Shown: positions 22,043 through 33,286 of the stretch, piece after piece
Layout of the letters: each line of letters starts with the position of its first letter
How positions within the stretch are numbered: the first letter of the stretch is position 1
NCBI GenBank assembly: GCA_009733575.1
Contig: ML769587.1
Location: forward strand, 41,502 to 105,501
Length of the DNA: 64,000 nucleotides
Direction: 5' to 3'
Source of the DNA: Gymnopus androsaceus JB14
Lineage: Eukaryota; Basidiomycota; Agaricomycetes; Agaricales; Omphalotaceae
Position numbers and translations under genes: made by a program
The notes under the pieces: model-generated
The model's database searches: none
The model's input: the letters and a program-made list of their open reading frames with translations, nothing else
Told to the model about the DNA's origin: nothing

Positions 22043-24358
22043 CTACACATGCTGTTTCCTCTGCTTCCACTCGTGCTCCATCCTTTTTCTTTTCTCTGCC
22101 AGCGCCTGACGATTTTCCTGAGGCGTGGTATGATAACCTCTCTGAGCACTGGTACGTACGGCCTGCCTCAGCATGTCCGAGAATGTTTCAGCTCCAAACC
22201 CGTTGCCTTTGGCGAACCGAACTGCTTTGAAAAAGGCTGGCCAAGTATTTATGCTGTAAATCTCCTTGATCTTCTCCACCATCGTTTCAGGTACTCGTTT
22301 ATCGGGGAAGCCATAGTTGTCATCGAGGTAGGAGAGATTCGAAGAATAGCTGCTCACGAACATGTTCAAGAATGTAATCTGGAACATGACGAGGCGCAAG
22401 CTCGTTTTAGCGCACGATGAAGGTCGCCGCTAGACGATAGTCACTTCGCCCTTCCTCCATCACTGCAAGTTCGGGGGCGTCTTTGAGAACCCAGCGCACA
22501 TTTCTGACGACGACTTCTTCAAGTACAGGCCCGTTCATACCCTCCCAAGTGATGTTTAACTGTTTAGAGGGTGCCAGAGCGAGGAGAAGGGTGATCATAA
22601 CGATGAGCTCCCCGATGTCCGGGACCTTCGCCTTGACACGATCGCTTGGGTTCTTTACAAACTTCCTGACCTTTGTCTCGACGTCGCGAAGGATAGCAGG
22701 CTTGGTACCGGAAAGACAGATGGCCAAATGGAAAAGGTGGCAGTAGGCGTATACAGCCTTTTCCGATGCACGAAGCAAGTTGCTATTCCTGTTGGCCGAA
22801 CGAGAGAGGACATCGTCGCAAGACTTCATCAGCGAGACAACGACATTGTTCATCATCTGGTAGATAACCCGAACAGTCTCATGCACGCTAGTAGGTGCAC
22901 TGATCTGATTTAAAAGTACCCCGTCCAGTCCTCCTCGTAGTGGATATCTCCGCCTGGCGGAGCGCATGATCTATTTCTACGAGTGATTTCCAAAGTAGCG
23001 GCTCAGCTTTTTGGAAGTGGAATCGGTTGAAAGCAAGTGGCAGAAAATAGTCGAAACGGTTCTTTCGGATGCTGACTCGAACATGATGCTTGGTGAAAGC
23101 TTCTTCGCTGAGCCAGTCGAAATCGGAAGTGAGGAACCGTGTTTTAGGGTTTACAGCGACACCAATTCCCAAAACCGAGTCCTGGAGGGAGGTGCGTAGG
23201 AAAAAGCAGGTCAACTCCCGGCGTAAAAGCTCATGAGAAGACTGTACAATGTTCCGGAATCGGGGATAGGCTTCGGAAAACGAGATGATAGATTCCGAGG
23301 ACAAATGCGTTGCAAGGACGTAGAGGCAGTCGTCGGATAGGTTCTCCAAGGTGCAAGTACCTGGAGGCGTAACCAGAAGAGCGGGAGAGTCGTGAATTTC
23401 CACATCCTGAGGCTCAACCTTGACCACAACTTCATAAGGGAGCTCGCTTGACCCATAAGGGCAGGTCTTGCACCTCCATCCAGTTCTCGACAAAAGTTGC
23501 CTCGTTTCTTTATGTCGTCGGCTTTCGAATTCCAGAACATGCAAACGCTGCGTCACCTCTCTAGTTTTGTGAGAAACGACGCCAACTGTGGTTGTATAAC
23601 GCGTTAATTCCACTTCTGGAGCTGTCGTAGAGTTCCACTGTCTCTCCAACACCGCAGCCTCAAGACTGCTGTTTATCGTACTGTAGCGGCTCGAAGAATA
23701 CTCTGCCACTAGTGGCAGGTCTTTGATTGTGCTCTGCACGTCTTGCTCCAACAAGAACTTCCTGTCGACATGGTCTCCGATGTCCACCACATAACCGCCC
23801 TCTTGTTCAACCTGAAATAGCGTTAGAAGATTTGGGGCGGAAATTGATACCCATCTACATGCCTTCGTGCTAGAAAAGAACGTCAAAAATTGAAGAAATA
23901 GCCCGCGGAGAGTAAGAGCTGGTGTATATCTGAGAGCACACATTAGTGAAACCTTCAAACCTCAAGATGTGGTGTGATCTTACCCTCCATCGTAGCCGTG
24001 CTCAGAGTAAATTTCGTGTTGTCCCTTTAACAAATCACAGCATATATAGCCCCCGAATAGATTGGGATGCTCAATTCCGGAGATGCTAGAGCTAATCTTA
24101 GGGGGAGATGAAGGCTACGGCGTACGTTAGAACTTAGGAATTGATACATACACCAAAAAGGTAATAACGACTTACCCAGTTATCAGGAATGTTCACGTCA
24201 AAGTGCAGGGACAAACCCTTCCAAGGCCCGCTAGGAGGGGTCAGTACCAGGCAGAGTCGACGAATGTTGGCATCGTCGATGAAGACGGAGACACCAGGAT
24301 AGGGAGCGTCTCTCAGCTCCGCCAAGTCACGATGGAGGCGAGAGAGAAGTCTGGACAT
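22043..24358 (-). CDS. UBC-like (E2 fold) plus F-box protein
   Basis: The N-terminus (start 24358, MSRLLSRLHRDLAELRDAP) has an E2 ubiquitin-conjugating layout: LHFDVNIPDNW, then after an intron IEHPNLFGGYICCDLL with the HPN tripeptide and a cysteine at the active-site position, and YTPALTLRGLFLQFLTFF. A Cys pair (WRCKTCPYG) follows, then an F-box-like segment (LENLSDDCLYVLATHLSSES) and a long conserved helical part (RCFFLRT-like CFFLRTSLQDSVLGIGVAV, DFDWLSEEAFTKHHVR). The last part reads VHETVRVIYQMMNNVVVS to EHEWKQRKQHV-TAG at 22043. Frame changes are needed near 22950 and 22425. The E2 fold and F-box on one chain suggest a role in ubiquitin transfer; activity is not established. Confidence 0.75.
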
Positions 24359-24900
24359 GGGGAGATGCCTCCTGAGGTGACTCTGGACATAGTGCGTTGC
24401 TTTTATACTATGTATTAACCGTTGTAATCGTTGACTCGGTTGTTCCGGCTCCGCACTGGTTGAGCGATCGCGAGTCAATACGAGTAATTACAACTTGAAG
24501 GGACAAGCCCGTGTTGAAAATTCGTCAAGTCTTCCTGTTATTCCTGTGGACCTTCAAGGTTCAGAAATTTGAGAGAAATCTTGATACGTGGCCAGGTTCA
24601 TGATGCATGATTTAAATGGTCGAGGGACGAAATACTTCAGCAGTGCAACAGCAGTGAGGAGATAGCGACCCGTGAGCGCCCAAGTTCTCGAGTGGGCGCT
24701 CTTTCTAGAACTCTTTCTTTCAAGTTAGTATGACGCTGGGGCCTCCACTCGTATTTTGTTCGCGTAGGTTACAGTAACAGTAACATAATGTACAATCTAC
24801 TTTTGTATGTCTCTGCCAAGCGCTCTCACCGTCAGTCTGTCAACACAGCTTGGAAATTTGACGCTTATCACTGAACAGCTCTTGTTCTTGTTCTACAACG
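24359..24900. other. Divergent promoter region
   Basis: Lies between the starts of the UBC/F-box gene (-) and the NLR (+). No coding signal. Contains the short repeat acagtaacagtaac (about 24771) roughly 130 bp upstream of the NLR start. Confidence 0.5.
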
Positions 24901-27900
24901 ATGAAGAAAAGATTGCAGTCTCTGAAGACCAAGTTTGGTGGTTCCTCGATCTCGAAATTCAAAGAAACTTCTCGTCAGAATTCCCAAATTCTCAATACCA
25001 CATTGAACGCGGCGGAAACTTCGATTCGCCTCCTCAACCAGCTATCGGATTCGGTTCCATTCATTGGGAGTGCCGCATCTGCTACAATATTCATAATTGA
25101 ACAGTGCAAGGTGCGCTTCTGTTGGCGTGCTTTCATTCCAATTCTAACCATCGTCCGGGATAGAAATATCTTCATAATGCGAAAGATTTCGAGGAACTTC
25201 TCAAATCTTTGCAGAGTTTGGAAGGTTTGCTGTCGCCTTATAAGGACCGAAGCGTAGTTCTGCCATCCGAAGTGATGAAGCAGGTTAAAGAGTTTGATAG
25301 GTATGCTCAATCCATGTTAACAAAGTCATAAACTAACTAAAGTCGTACAGCGTCATATCTAATATACGCGGAGAACTCGTCGACCTTCAATCGAGTAGTC
25401 GAGTTTCTCAACTTGTGAATAATAACGAGAATGAGGGTCGAATCAAAGCTTTAGTACAGAAAGTCAAAGATGCTATTGATAAGATAATGGTAAGGACCAT
25501 ACTCTTTCATTGGACAACTATTCATCTTCCCAAAGCTGGCAAGTCTGTTGGATATTTCGCGTGGGGTTCAAGGTGTTTCGCACGGGGTTCAAGACATTTC
25601 GCGTGGGGTTCAGAACGTCTCACAAGGAGTTGAAAAGGTTGCTCGTGGTGTACAGGTGAGTAATAAGTAGTTCAATGCAGAATTATACAATGGCTAACTG
25701 TTCCATAGGAAATCGGTGAGCCAATCCTGTTACCGTTACATCTAATATCGCTCAAATTGCACAGCTCTCGCTCAAGCTCTACACTCTTTGAATCCCGTTC
25801 ATGGCGCACGATACAACTGTGTAGATCGCGACCAATGCCTTGACGGAACCCGGGTAAATGTTCTGGATGACATTCAGAACTGGTTTGATACCGGCGAAGA
25901 ACAGATCTACTGGCTCAATGGTGCCGCAGGAATGGGAAAGACCACGATCGCCCTCTCGGTGGCTCATCAACTGGTCTCAAACAGTCAATTGCTCATGGCG
26001 ACCTTCTTTTGCTCTCGAGATTCAGTCGATCGGAAAAACTCGGGACTCATATTCCCTACGCTGGCATGTCAACTCGCAAGCTGGAATAAGGACTTCCACG
26101 ATGCGTTGGTGGATATTTTGGCCCGCCACCCATATATTGGTGCTGCTCTGCCCCACGAGCAGGTACAACGTTTGATAGTCGAGCCTTTGCAGAAGATTAC
26201 GCCGTCTCCTACTGTCGCTCTAGTCCTCGATGCTTTAGATGAGTGCGACGGCGAACGAGCATCGGAGAAGATTCTTTTGGCTCTGCTCCAGCATGTACGG
26301 TCAATCCCATCATTGAAGGTTTTCGTTAGTTGCCGCCCTGCAGCTTATGTCGAAGTGCTTCTCTCATCTGGAGAACATCGTCGAATGTTTAAACTGCACC
26401 ATGTACCTGCAAGCATAGTTGACAGTGATCTTCGGCTCTTCTACAATCGACAGTTGGAGGATATTCGAACTGCAAAGAAGCTCGAAACAGAAGATTGGCC
26501 TCCCGCTGAGCTTGTTGAGAAGCTAGTTCAACAGGCTGCAGGCCTTTTCATTTTTGCAGTCACTGTGTGCAAGTATGTCAGCTCACGCGGCGATGCGAAA
26601 CGACGACTGGAATACATTGCAAATTTATCCAAAGGCGACTACAACAATGCTTTGAGTGTTGACATTTTGTACACAGAAGTACTATCTGCGGCACTAGAGA
26701 AGATTCCAGATGAACATGATTGCAGAGATTTTGCACGAGTGCTTATGTCTGTGATGCTTGTTCAGGAACCTCTCACTGTTGATGCCTTTGGCCAACTTCT
26801 GAATATTGACTCTCTGGTCATTTATGATCTCCTTCAGGATGTTCATTCCATTTTATCTGTTCCAGATGAAGTTGGACACTGGGTGGTGAAGTAGTTCATA
26901 CTTTTCATGCATCATTTGCAGATTATATGACTGCTCATGACCAGAGTTGGAAACCAAGTACCATTGGTGTATATTGATCCAACAGAGCACCATTTGGAAC
27001 TGGCTCTTCTTTGCTTGCAGTGTATGAACAGAGATCTGAAGCGCATCCTCCCTTTCAGCAGGAGATCATTTGCCAACTTTGAAATCCAAGACTTGGACAT
27101 TCTTGTCAAAACACATATATCCAAAGCTCTTAATTATGCAATACTCTATTGGGCAGATCACCTATCTTCTGTTCACATCTGTAGGACTTTCAGGACATCC
27201 AATTTTGGAGAGTTACAGCAGTTTGCAAATACCAGGTTGCTGTTCTGGCTTGAATGCATAAGTTTGCTCAATGCCTCTGAATCTGCCATGGAATCATTGG
27301 TGAAGGGAAAAGACTGGCTGAAGGTATGCATATTCCATTACAAGAGCTTCTAGTTACTCAACTCAAATCCAGAAAATGAATAATGATGTGTACACACCTA
27401 CTTTGCAGCTTCTGGATGATGGATACCATGCTGTAAATGAGTTCTTTCCAATAGTCCAAAACTTTGGAGTGCACATTTATCTCTCATTTATTCTTTTCCT
27501 CCCACAAGAAACTTCCCTGTATAGGTGTTACTCCCATCTCTTACCTCCTCACTGGAAAGTTACAGGTAATCCAAGAAAGACATGGAGTCCTCTCATTGGC
27601 TCAACAAGACTACCTTACTTTCTCAATTCACTTGCATTTTCACCAGATGGTAGAAGAATTGCATTTGTTGGCCACTCTATCTTATCAGTGGACATTCTAC
27701 TATCCTCCAAGCAGCAACAAATTACAGATTTTAAGCCAAGATTGGATGTATGGGATGCAGAAAAAATTCCTGGCCTTGATGCATCTTTTCCTGCATTAGA
27801 TGATGGTAATCTGCAACCAAGTGTAACCTCTGTTATATGGCTTCCTTCAGGTGTAATTGCCACCTGCTGTACCATCCTTAGTGCCATAGAAAAGCCTCAC

Positions 27901-29752
27901 AAGAGCCACTGCTATGTGAGCCTCTGGGACTCAGAGACAGGTGCCCATATATGCCTCCTTCATCATACCTTTGAAAAAACAAACATGTTTCTTCCAGTCA
28001 TGAAAGTCTCACCCAACTTCAAATACCTTGGCTTATCAATGCCATCTGCACAAGTCTTCTGGGACACAGGAACTTGGGATCAAATGTGTTCCTCTCTATC
28101 TCCTAGTCCCTTCTATTGTTGTTTTGCAGTCTCAGATGATTATTACCTGATTGGTACTGAAATAAGGCGAATATCTAAAATGAGTCAAACTCTACATACC
28201 TTGAGCATTAATCAACAGCATGTAACATCATCTGTGTTCTCTCATGATGGACAGATGATTGTTCTGGTTTTAACAAGTGGCTTAGTTGAATTATGGCAGA
28301 CATTTTCAGAATCACAAGCATTAGCATCCTACCAAGTATCTTCTACAGATCTTGAAGGTAATGCACCTGATTCAGGATGTCCATTGCCCTCAGTTGCAGT
28401 TTCTCCAAACAGTGCACTTGTTGCAGTCTCGTTTGGGTCTCTTGTCTCTCTGTTGCAGTTAGAAGAAAATAATCTGATATTCATAGGGAAACTTGCAGCT
28501 CAATATCACGCCCAATTGAGACATGTATCTTTTTCTCCTGGAGGACAGTACATTGTTTGCCCTGATGAGTTTGGAGTGGTCCGCATTTGGTCTACTGCAG
28601 CTGCTGTAAATCACTCAGTCGACTCTCTTTCTACCCAACTACCTCCATTAGGGCCATTGGTTGATTATATTGCTTATATGCCAGATGGTCTTTTTTGTGT
28701 TACCGGGAATTCTGGTGGGACATTGTCTATCCAGGATTGCAATACTGGATTGCCCATTTGCAGCTGGCAGAGTGAACACACTGTGAGGTCTGTGGCAGTT
28801 AGCTCTGATGGCAGATTTGTTGCTTCCTCTGGATTAAAGGCTACAACCATCTGGTTAATTTCAGAAGGCATCCCAACTGCACAAGTCACTATACCAGCAC
28901 TACCAGAAACAATTCACTATATTCCTTCTACATATGCAGTAACTTTCAATGCAAGATCCACAATGCTTGCCATCTCAACTGGCTTTGTGATTGATATTTG
29001 GAAACTTACTGAGGCTAGTGGATGGCAGAGGCATAAACAGATACAGACACCAAAGACAGGGTTTGTCCCTCATGAAGATGAGCTCCATGCTGACAGTTTT
29101 CATGATGACTCTTTTCAGATAAGAGCACTACATTTCAATTACCGATGGCTGGCATACTCGTATCATAAACTCCCTGTCAGAGCACCCATTCCTTTGGTCT
29201 GACAAGCAGTTTAAGCCAATGTTCACAGACACAGAATATGAGCAAATTCTACTGGAGTGCCGCAGTGCTTTTAACTGGTGGAAGTGGCCTAAGGAAAAGA
29301 TGGAAGAAATGAGCCATACACATTTTCAACTATTCTTTAGCCTTACCGATGAGTATATCCTTGCATCATCAGGAATCTATGAGATTGCCACCGGCAATGA
29401 GATTAAAAACTACAAAACAATTTACTTCCTTCAGCAAGACTCTGATGTTGTTGAGTTGGAAACAAAATATTTCTGGCCAGACCAGAGGGATGAGTATAAG
29501 CGCAATGGAATACTCAAGTCATTACATCCTTTGCGTGGACAAAATGGATGGATTGCAGATGCCAAAGGAAATAGATTGTTCTGGTTACCCCATAGTGACT
29601 CAAATGGTGACGATAATCAATGGCCATGGGCTCGATGGTATTCATATACATCTACCGGAAATAAGTTCGCGTTTATATCTCCTAAGTCAAGAGTTGCCCG
29701 TTTTTGTTCATGTTTCAAATGCTGATGGTAACGATCCGCCGGCGCAGTAAGT
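24901..29752 (+). CDS. NACHT-WD40 NLR-like protein
   Basis: A fungal NLR (STAND ATPase), probably a sensor of non-self or stress. Exon 1 (MKKRLQSLKTKFGGSSISK) opens a helical N-domain with a hydrophobic stretch (SVPFIGSAASATIFIIEQ). Then comes a heptad repeat (ISRGVQG/VSHGVQD/ISRGVQN/VSQGVEK/VARGVQ), a 7-base microexon (25709-25715), a linker (RYNCVDRDQCLDGTRVNVL), and NACHT with Walker A GAAGMGKTT (about 25922) and Walker B LVLDALDEC (about 26222). Sensor/winged-helix regions follow, then a C-terminal beta-propeller with WD40-like blades (LAFSPDGRRIAF, VSFSPGGQYIVC, VAVSSDGRFVAS), ending DGNDPPAQ-TAA. One-base frame breaks occur near 26893, 26975, 29197 and 29693. From about 26.64 kb the gene is nearly devoid of CpG. 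The N-domain may be HeLo/MLKL-like; that is a guess. Confidence 0.8.
25551..25655 (+). repeat. Five 21-bp units coding for heptads
   Basis: Within one NLR exon, five 21-bp units (gatatttcgcgtggggttca and variants) encode seven-residue repeats of the form [IV]S[RHQ]GV[QE]x. Hydrophobic residues fall at positions 1 and 5 of each heptad, as in an amphipathic helix or coiled coil. The units vary at synonymous and surface positions, so the repeat is not freshly expanded. Confidence 0.8.
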
Positions 29753-30588
29753 ACTTAGCTTACTTATAGTAATCGTTGACGTTTCTGATCCTGATTTGAC
29801 TTCAGTAAGTATGCATCTGAATCCTCCTTTTAGATCACCCAATCCGAGTCGAGGACTTAGCACTTAACCTGTGTCATTAGTAACTCAACTATATTATTTT
29901 GGAGCTTGATTACTTGAGAAAAATCAATTAGTACCATCAGATCGGATTCTCGCAACAGGCGTGTATCAATTCAACCCTTAATTGCGCAATGCGGTGAAAG
30001 AAACAGCTAAAAATGAACGCGGTAAGTTGGCGGTAAGTAGAGTGAGTCTAGACTCATGCTTACGCTTAGTAAGTAATTGATTGAGGGATTAATTCCAACT
30101 TACGCCGCTTCAAAACATTCGTCTAAACACAAAACACAGCTCCTTATTCAGTTACTACTCCGTCCAATTAATTCGCCCTCAAGGCTCAAGCCCCACTTGA
30201 CGCGAAATTCAAGTGGCCTAATCACCTACACGCAATTCAGCCGAACTAAGCGCGAGCGCGTCGTGATCACGAAGGAATACATGTTCAGTGGATATAGAGT
30301 CTAAAGACGCGCCCCTACAGGCTCGGTCTCATGTCAACGAGTCGCCGACGAGTATAAAGCACGACTTCCGAGCTACTGATGTAACAAGACGTCCGGCTAA
30401 CAGTCGCGTCAAGTCGCGCAACTCAACGCCACTCAAGCGCAATTGGCTTTGCTGTGTGATAAGATAAGTTGAATTGAACTAGGCTTCTTCCTTGATACAA
30501 ACCTTACCTTTCGACTTCCATTATCGCGATTTTCTCCAGGTAGATTTTTTGTGGTTCAGCAAGAATTTTCATAGGAGCTCTTTCTTCA
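29753..30588. other. Intergenic region
   Basis: Normal CpG content returns here. Segments such as gtcgcgtcaagtcgcgcaactcaacgcc are rich in short CG-bearing repeats, and gtaagt motifs recur (29749, 30023, 30070). No gene was recognised. It may contain the NLR 3' end and a small decayed element. Confidence 0.4.
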
Positions 30589-31549
30589 ATGGGTTTCAAC
30601 TCCGGTAAGTAATCAGAGATTAATTTCATGCCAAGATTGTTAATACCCAACCTTGGCATTGTAGATTCCTCGTTACCTACGTCCGCAGATGAGAATAATA
30701 ACTACTCGTATCGGATCTATGCTGGAACTAGAGGCATTGTAGAGACTGGTGCTGCTAAAGACTCGGCGACAGAGCCAACATCACGAAGAAACACCAAAGG
30801 TTAGCAGTGTTTACCGCGTCGTGTCAAATCAAATCTCATGGAAAACACGCTGCAATCGTGTACTACTATAGTACAATCCTGCGACCGGTGTAGTCAGTGC
30901 TTTTCCACAGCAATTTTTGGGATTGGTCCTCTTCTTAACTCCGCGATAGGAGCCCAACGATATAGATGTGTCAAAAGTTACAGGAGAAGAATTTACTTTA
31001 TGCACTCAGTGCGCAAGCAGTGGTCAAGGCGCGTCGCTTCATCTGATCGCGGGATCAAGACAAGATCTTCTTTTCATCTTGTGTTTTTTGAACAGAATGC
31101 ACTTATCTGCGGCCTATCGGTCGACCGGGTCCTGTGCCAGGTGCCAAAACGGACACCTACCCCTAGGAAGACAGCCTTTCTTGACCAACGCAGTCTTTCA
31201 CCTGAGGACTACAAGGATGGGAATATAAAGAATACACCGTCACTGGCAGCGGCGGGAATAGCAGCTCATCGTGGTGATAAGATCACTACAGACGCAACAA
31301 AAAGTGCAGAGTAGGGTTAGGGATCGTAGATCGCTCGAGATCGACGGACGCGAAAACACCAGACTCATCCTGTATATGCAGCGTAACGGGAACGAATAGA
31401 CAGCACGAAAGGCTGGAGCAGGTGGCAAATCCACATCCATTGTTCTGGCTCCAGACGCGTTCGGAACCACTGAATTCGACGTGGGTACGAAACAAAAAGC
31501 ACCTGGTATTACTGTTCCTCTTGCTTTGAAAGAGGGAATCGACTACTAA
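30589..31549 (+). CDS. Hypothetical protein with Cys pairs
   Basis: The ATG at 30589 (MGFNS) joins by a 54-60 bp intron to SSLPTSADENNNYSYRIYA and ATEPTSRRNTK. A second intron (about 30800-30879) leads to QSCDRCSQCFSTAIFGIGP. One base out of register follows VSKVTGEEFTLCTQCASSG. A further open stretch reads STSIVLAPDAFGTTEFD and ends ALKEGIDY-TAA at 31549, but frames between 31030 and 31400 are broken. CDRC and CTQC could form a zinc ribbon. I do not recognise the family; it may be one gene with indels or two gene remnants. Confidence 0.35.
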
Positions 31550-31648
31550 TATGTTGTTCATTTGTAGTTTTCAGATTAGTACCAGACCAAGCCGAATCTT
31601 GTTCATAGTATTATCCGATAAATGAATTGGTTGTTTTTACACGGTAAT

Positions 31649-33116
31649 CTAAGAACGCCCAGCGAACCCCGGCGGTTCAAACAGAAATCTCACAGTCCCT
31701 TCATTCCGACCGATGACTTCTCTCCCGATAGCACTGGATGAGTCGGTATCTTGCCATGACTCCCTTGGACGTGGATCGTGATCTGTTTCGCGCATGGCAA
31801 TCTTGAGCCGAATGAGTTGGTCGGTTTTATATGGATTTGTGGGAGTAGATTGGGCGGATGATAGGTATGCGTTACGAGGCGACGGATTGGGCGACGGTGA
31901 TGAGGGTGTTGCGGGAGATGTGTTTGCGGTAGTCTGAGCACCTTGTATCAGGAGATCGATCATTATATGTGCAATGGCTATAATTTATTAAATTGGGAAG
32001 GAAAGTTGACTGATTTAAGCGAACCTTCAAGATCCTCCAAATGAGCTTGAAACTTTTGTTCCCACTCTCCATGCTGGCCCAAGGAGCCTGCCAAGGCGAG
32101 GTTCACCTTCTGCTCTTCCCCTTCAGGCTGCTCAAATGAACCAAGAATTGCAGCAACATAAATGCTTCCCAAGGCCACAACATGAGGCGGATATTCAATC
32201 GGGATAAAAGTACGATGTCTAACAACTAATACCATTAGCGGCAGATTTAGTTCAGAACAGATTGGCTTACGAGTCGATCGCTAGACGCCATGCGAGTTTG
32301 GTCAACTTCTTTCCCGCTACCGAGGGTTATATGTTAGATTTCATCTTGTGCGCAGCGACAGGCTCATACTTACCTCCGAGAGCGCGACCTATCTTGATAA
32401 CATATGAAAAAGGCATACGAGATGTAAAGTTGAAGCATATCGTTTCGAGGATCAAACGCTCTACCGCCAGTAACCTTTGTCGGTCATTTTCTACAAGCTA
32501 ACCGGATTGAGATCATGGAATTGAGTAGATTCAAGTTGGAACACACTTGTGGATCTACAGTGTCAATGTCGACTTCTCCAAAAGGGCTCTTGGATTTGGA
32601 GAGCAGATCGGGAAATCTAATTGCATAAGAAACAGCTAGTAGTTCTCGTGGCTTTTTGAGGGTGTCGTGCATCTTTGTAGAGACATATAATGCAGCGAGG
32701 GCGACATCCTAGCTGGACAGTTCAAAATAGAATAGATTATTATAGGTGTTGGTACGTACATGAAAATTGAAGTCTTTCCGTGGAAAGAAGAGATGGAAAC
32801 GGTGATACAGGCTTTGACCCGTCGCGGTTGTTCTCCTGGGACTTGAATAGATATAAGAACTAGTTTAAAAGTGATGAGAAGAAACTCACAAACCAATCCT
32901 GGATCCAACTGCATCAATAAACCCGCAAGCACTAGAGCGAATCTTGTCTTCCTGAGTGATATTCATCTTTCCTCTTTGCTTCTCGGACATGATTTCGATT
33001 TCAGCAGGGGTAAAGTACGGATGATGGTACTTTATAGAAGACGCCGGCAGCTGCGAAGGGGACTGGGCACGCGAAAGGTTGGAGTCCATGGTAGCAGAAG
33101 AATAAGACGCGGACAT
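31649..33116 (-). CDS. CTK2: Cyclin of the CTDK-I complex (Ctk2-like)
   Basis: A cyclin-box protein, likely the regulatory subunit of the kinase that phosphorylates the RNA polymerase II C-terminal domain. It starts MSASYSSATMDSNLSRAQS at 33116, then YHHPYFTPAEIEIMSEKQR and ITQEDKIRSSACGFIDAVG. The cyclin-box helices follow (SLYHRFHLFFPRKDFNFH, VALAALYVSTKMHDTLKKP), then the second fold (LLAVERLILETICFNFTSR, RTFIPIEYPPHVVALGSIY). A Ser/Pro-rich tail ends PPGFAGRS at 31649. The match to Ctk2/cyclin K layout is good. The splice near 32830 needs a one-base change. It is divergent from importin with only about 170 bp between start codons, so they share a promoter region. Confidence 0.75.
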
Positions 33117-33286
33117 CACCTGACGCTGCTTCTTGCCTCCGTTTTTCGCTTCCAAAGGCTTTTAATTTGGTAGCCGATTTATTTTTCACTTTCTACTACC
33201 TTTCCACCCTGCAAAACCAAGGCCCATTCTATATTCACAGCTTCGGGTGAAGCCATTCCATTAGCGCCACCAACGCCCTTCTATCG
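33117..33286. promoter_or_regulatory. Short divergent promoter CTK2 / KAP121
   Basis: The 170 bp between the two start codons must hold both promoters. It contains a pyrimidine-rich tract (tttcactttctactacctttccaccctg) leading toward the importin start and no clear TATA box, as is usual for housekeeping genes in basidiomycetes. Confidence 0.5.

Noticed and set aside
26641..29340. Horizontal transfer from a CpG-poor (for example animal) genome
   Set aside because: The reading frame continues the fungal NLR architecture and the propeller motifs fit mushroom NLRs. Methylation-driven CpG loss explains the data with fewer assumptions, though transfer cannot be fully excluded without a search.
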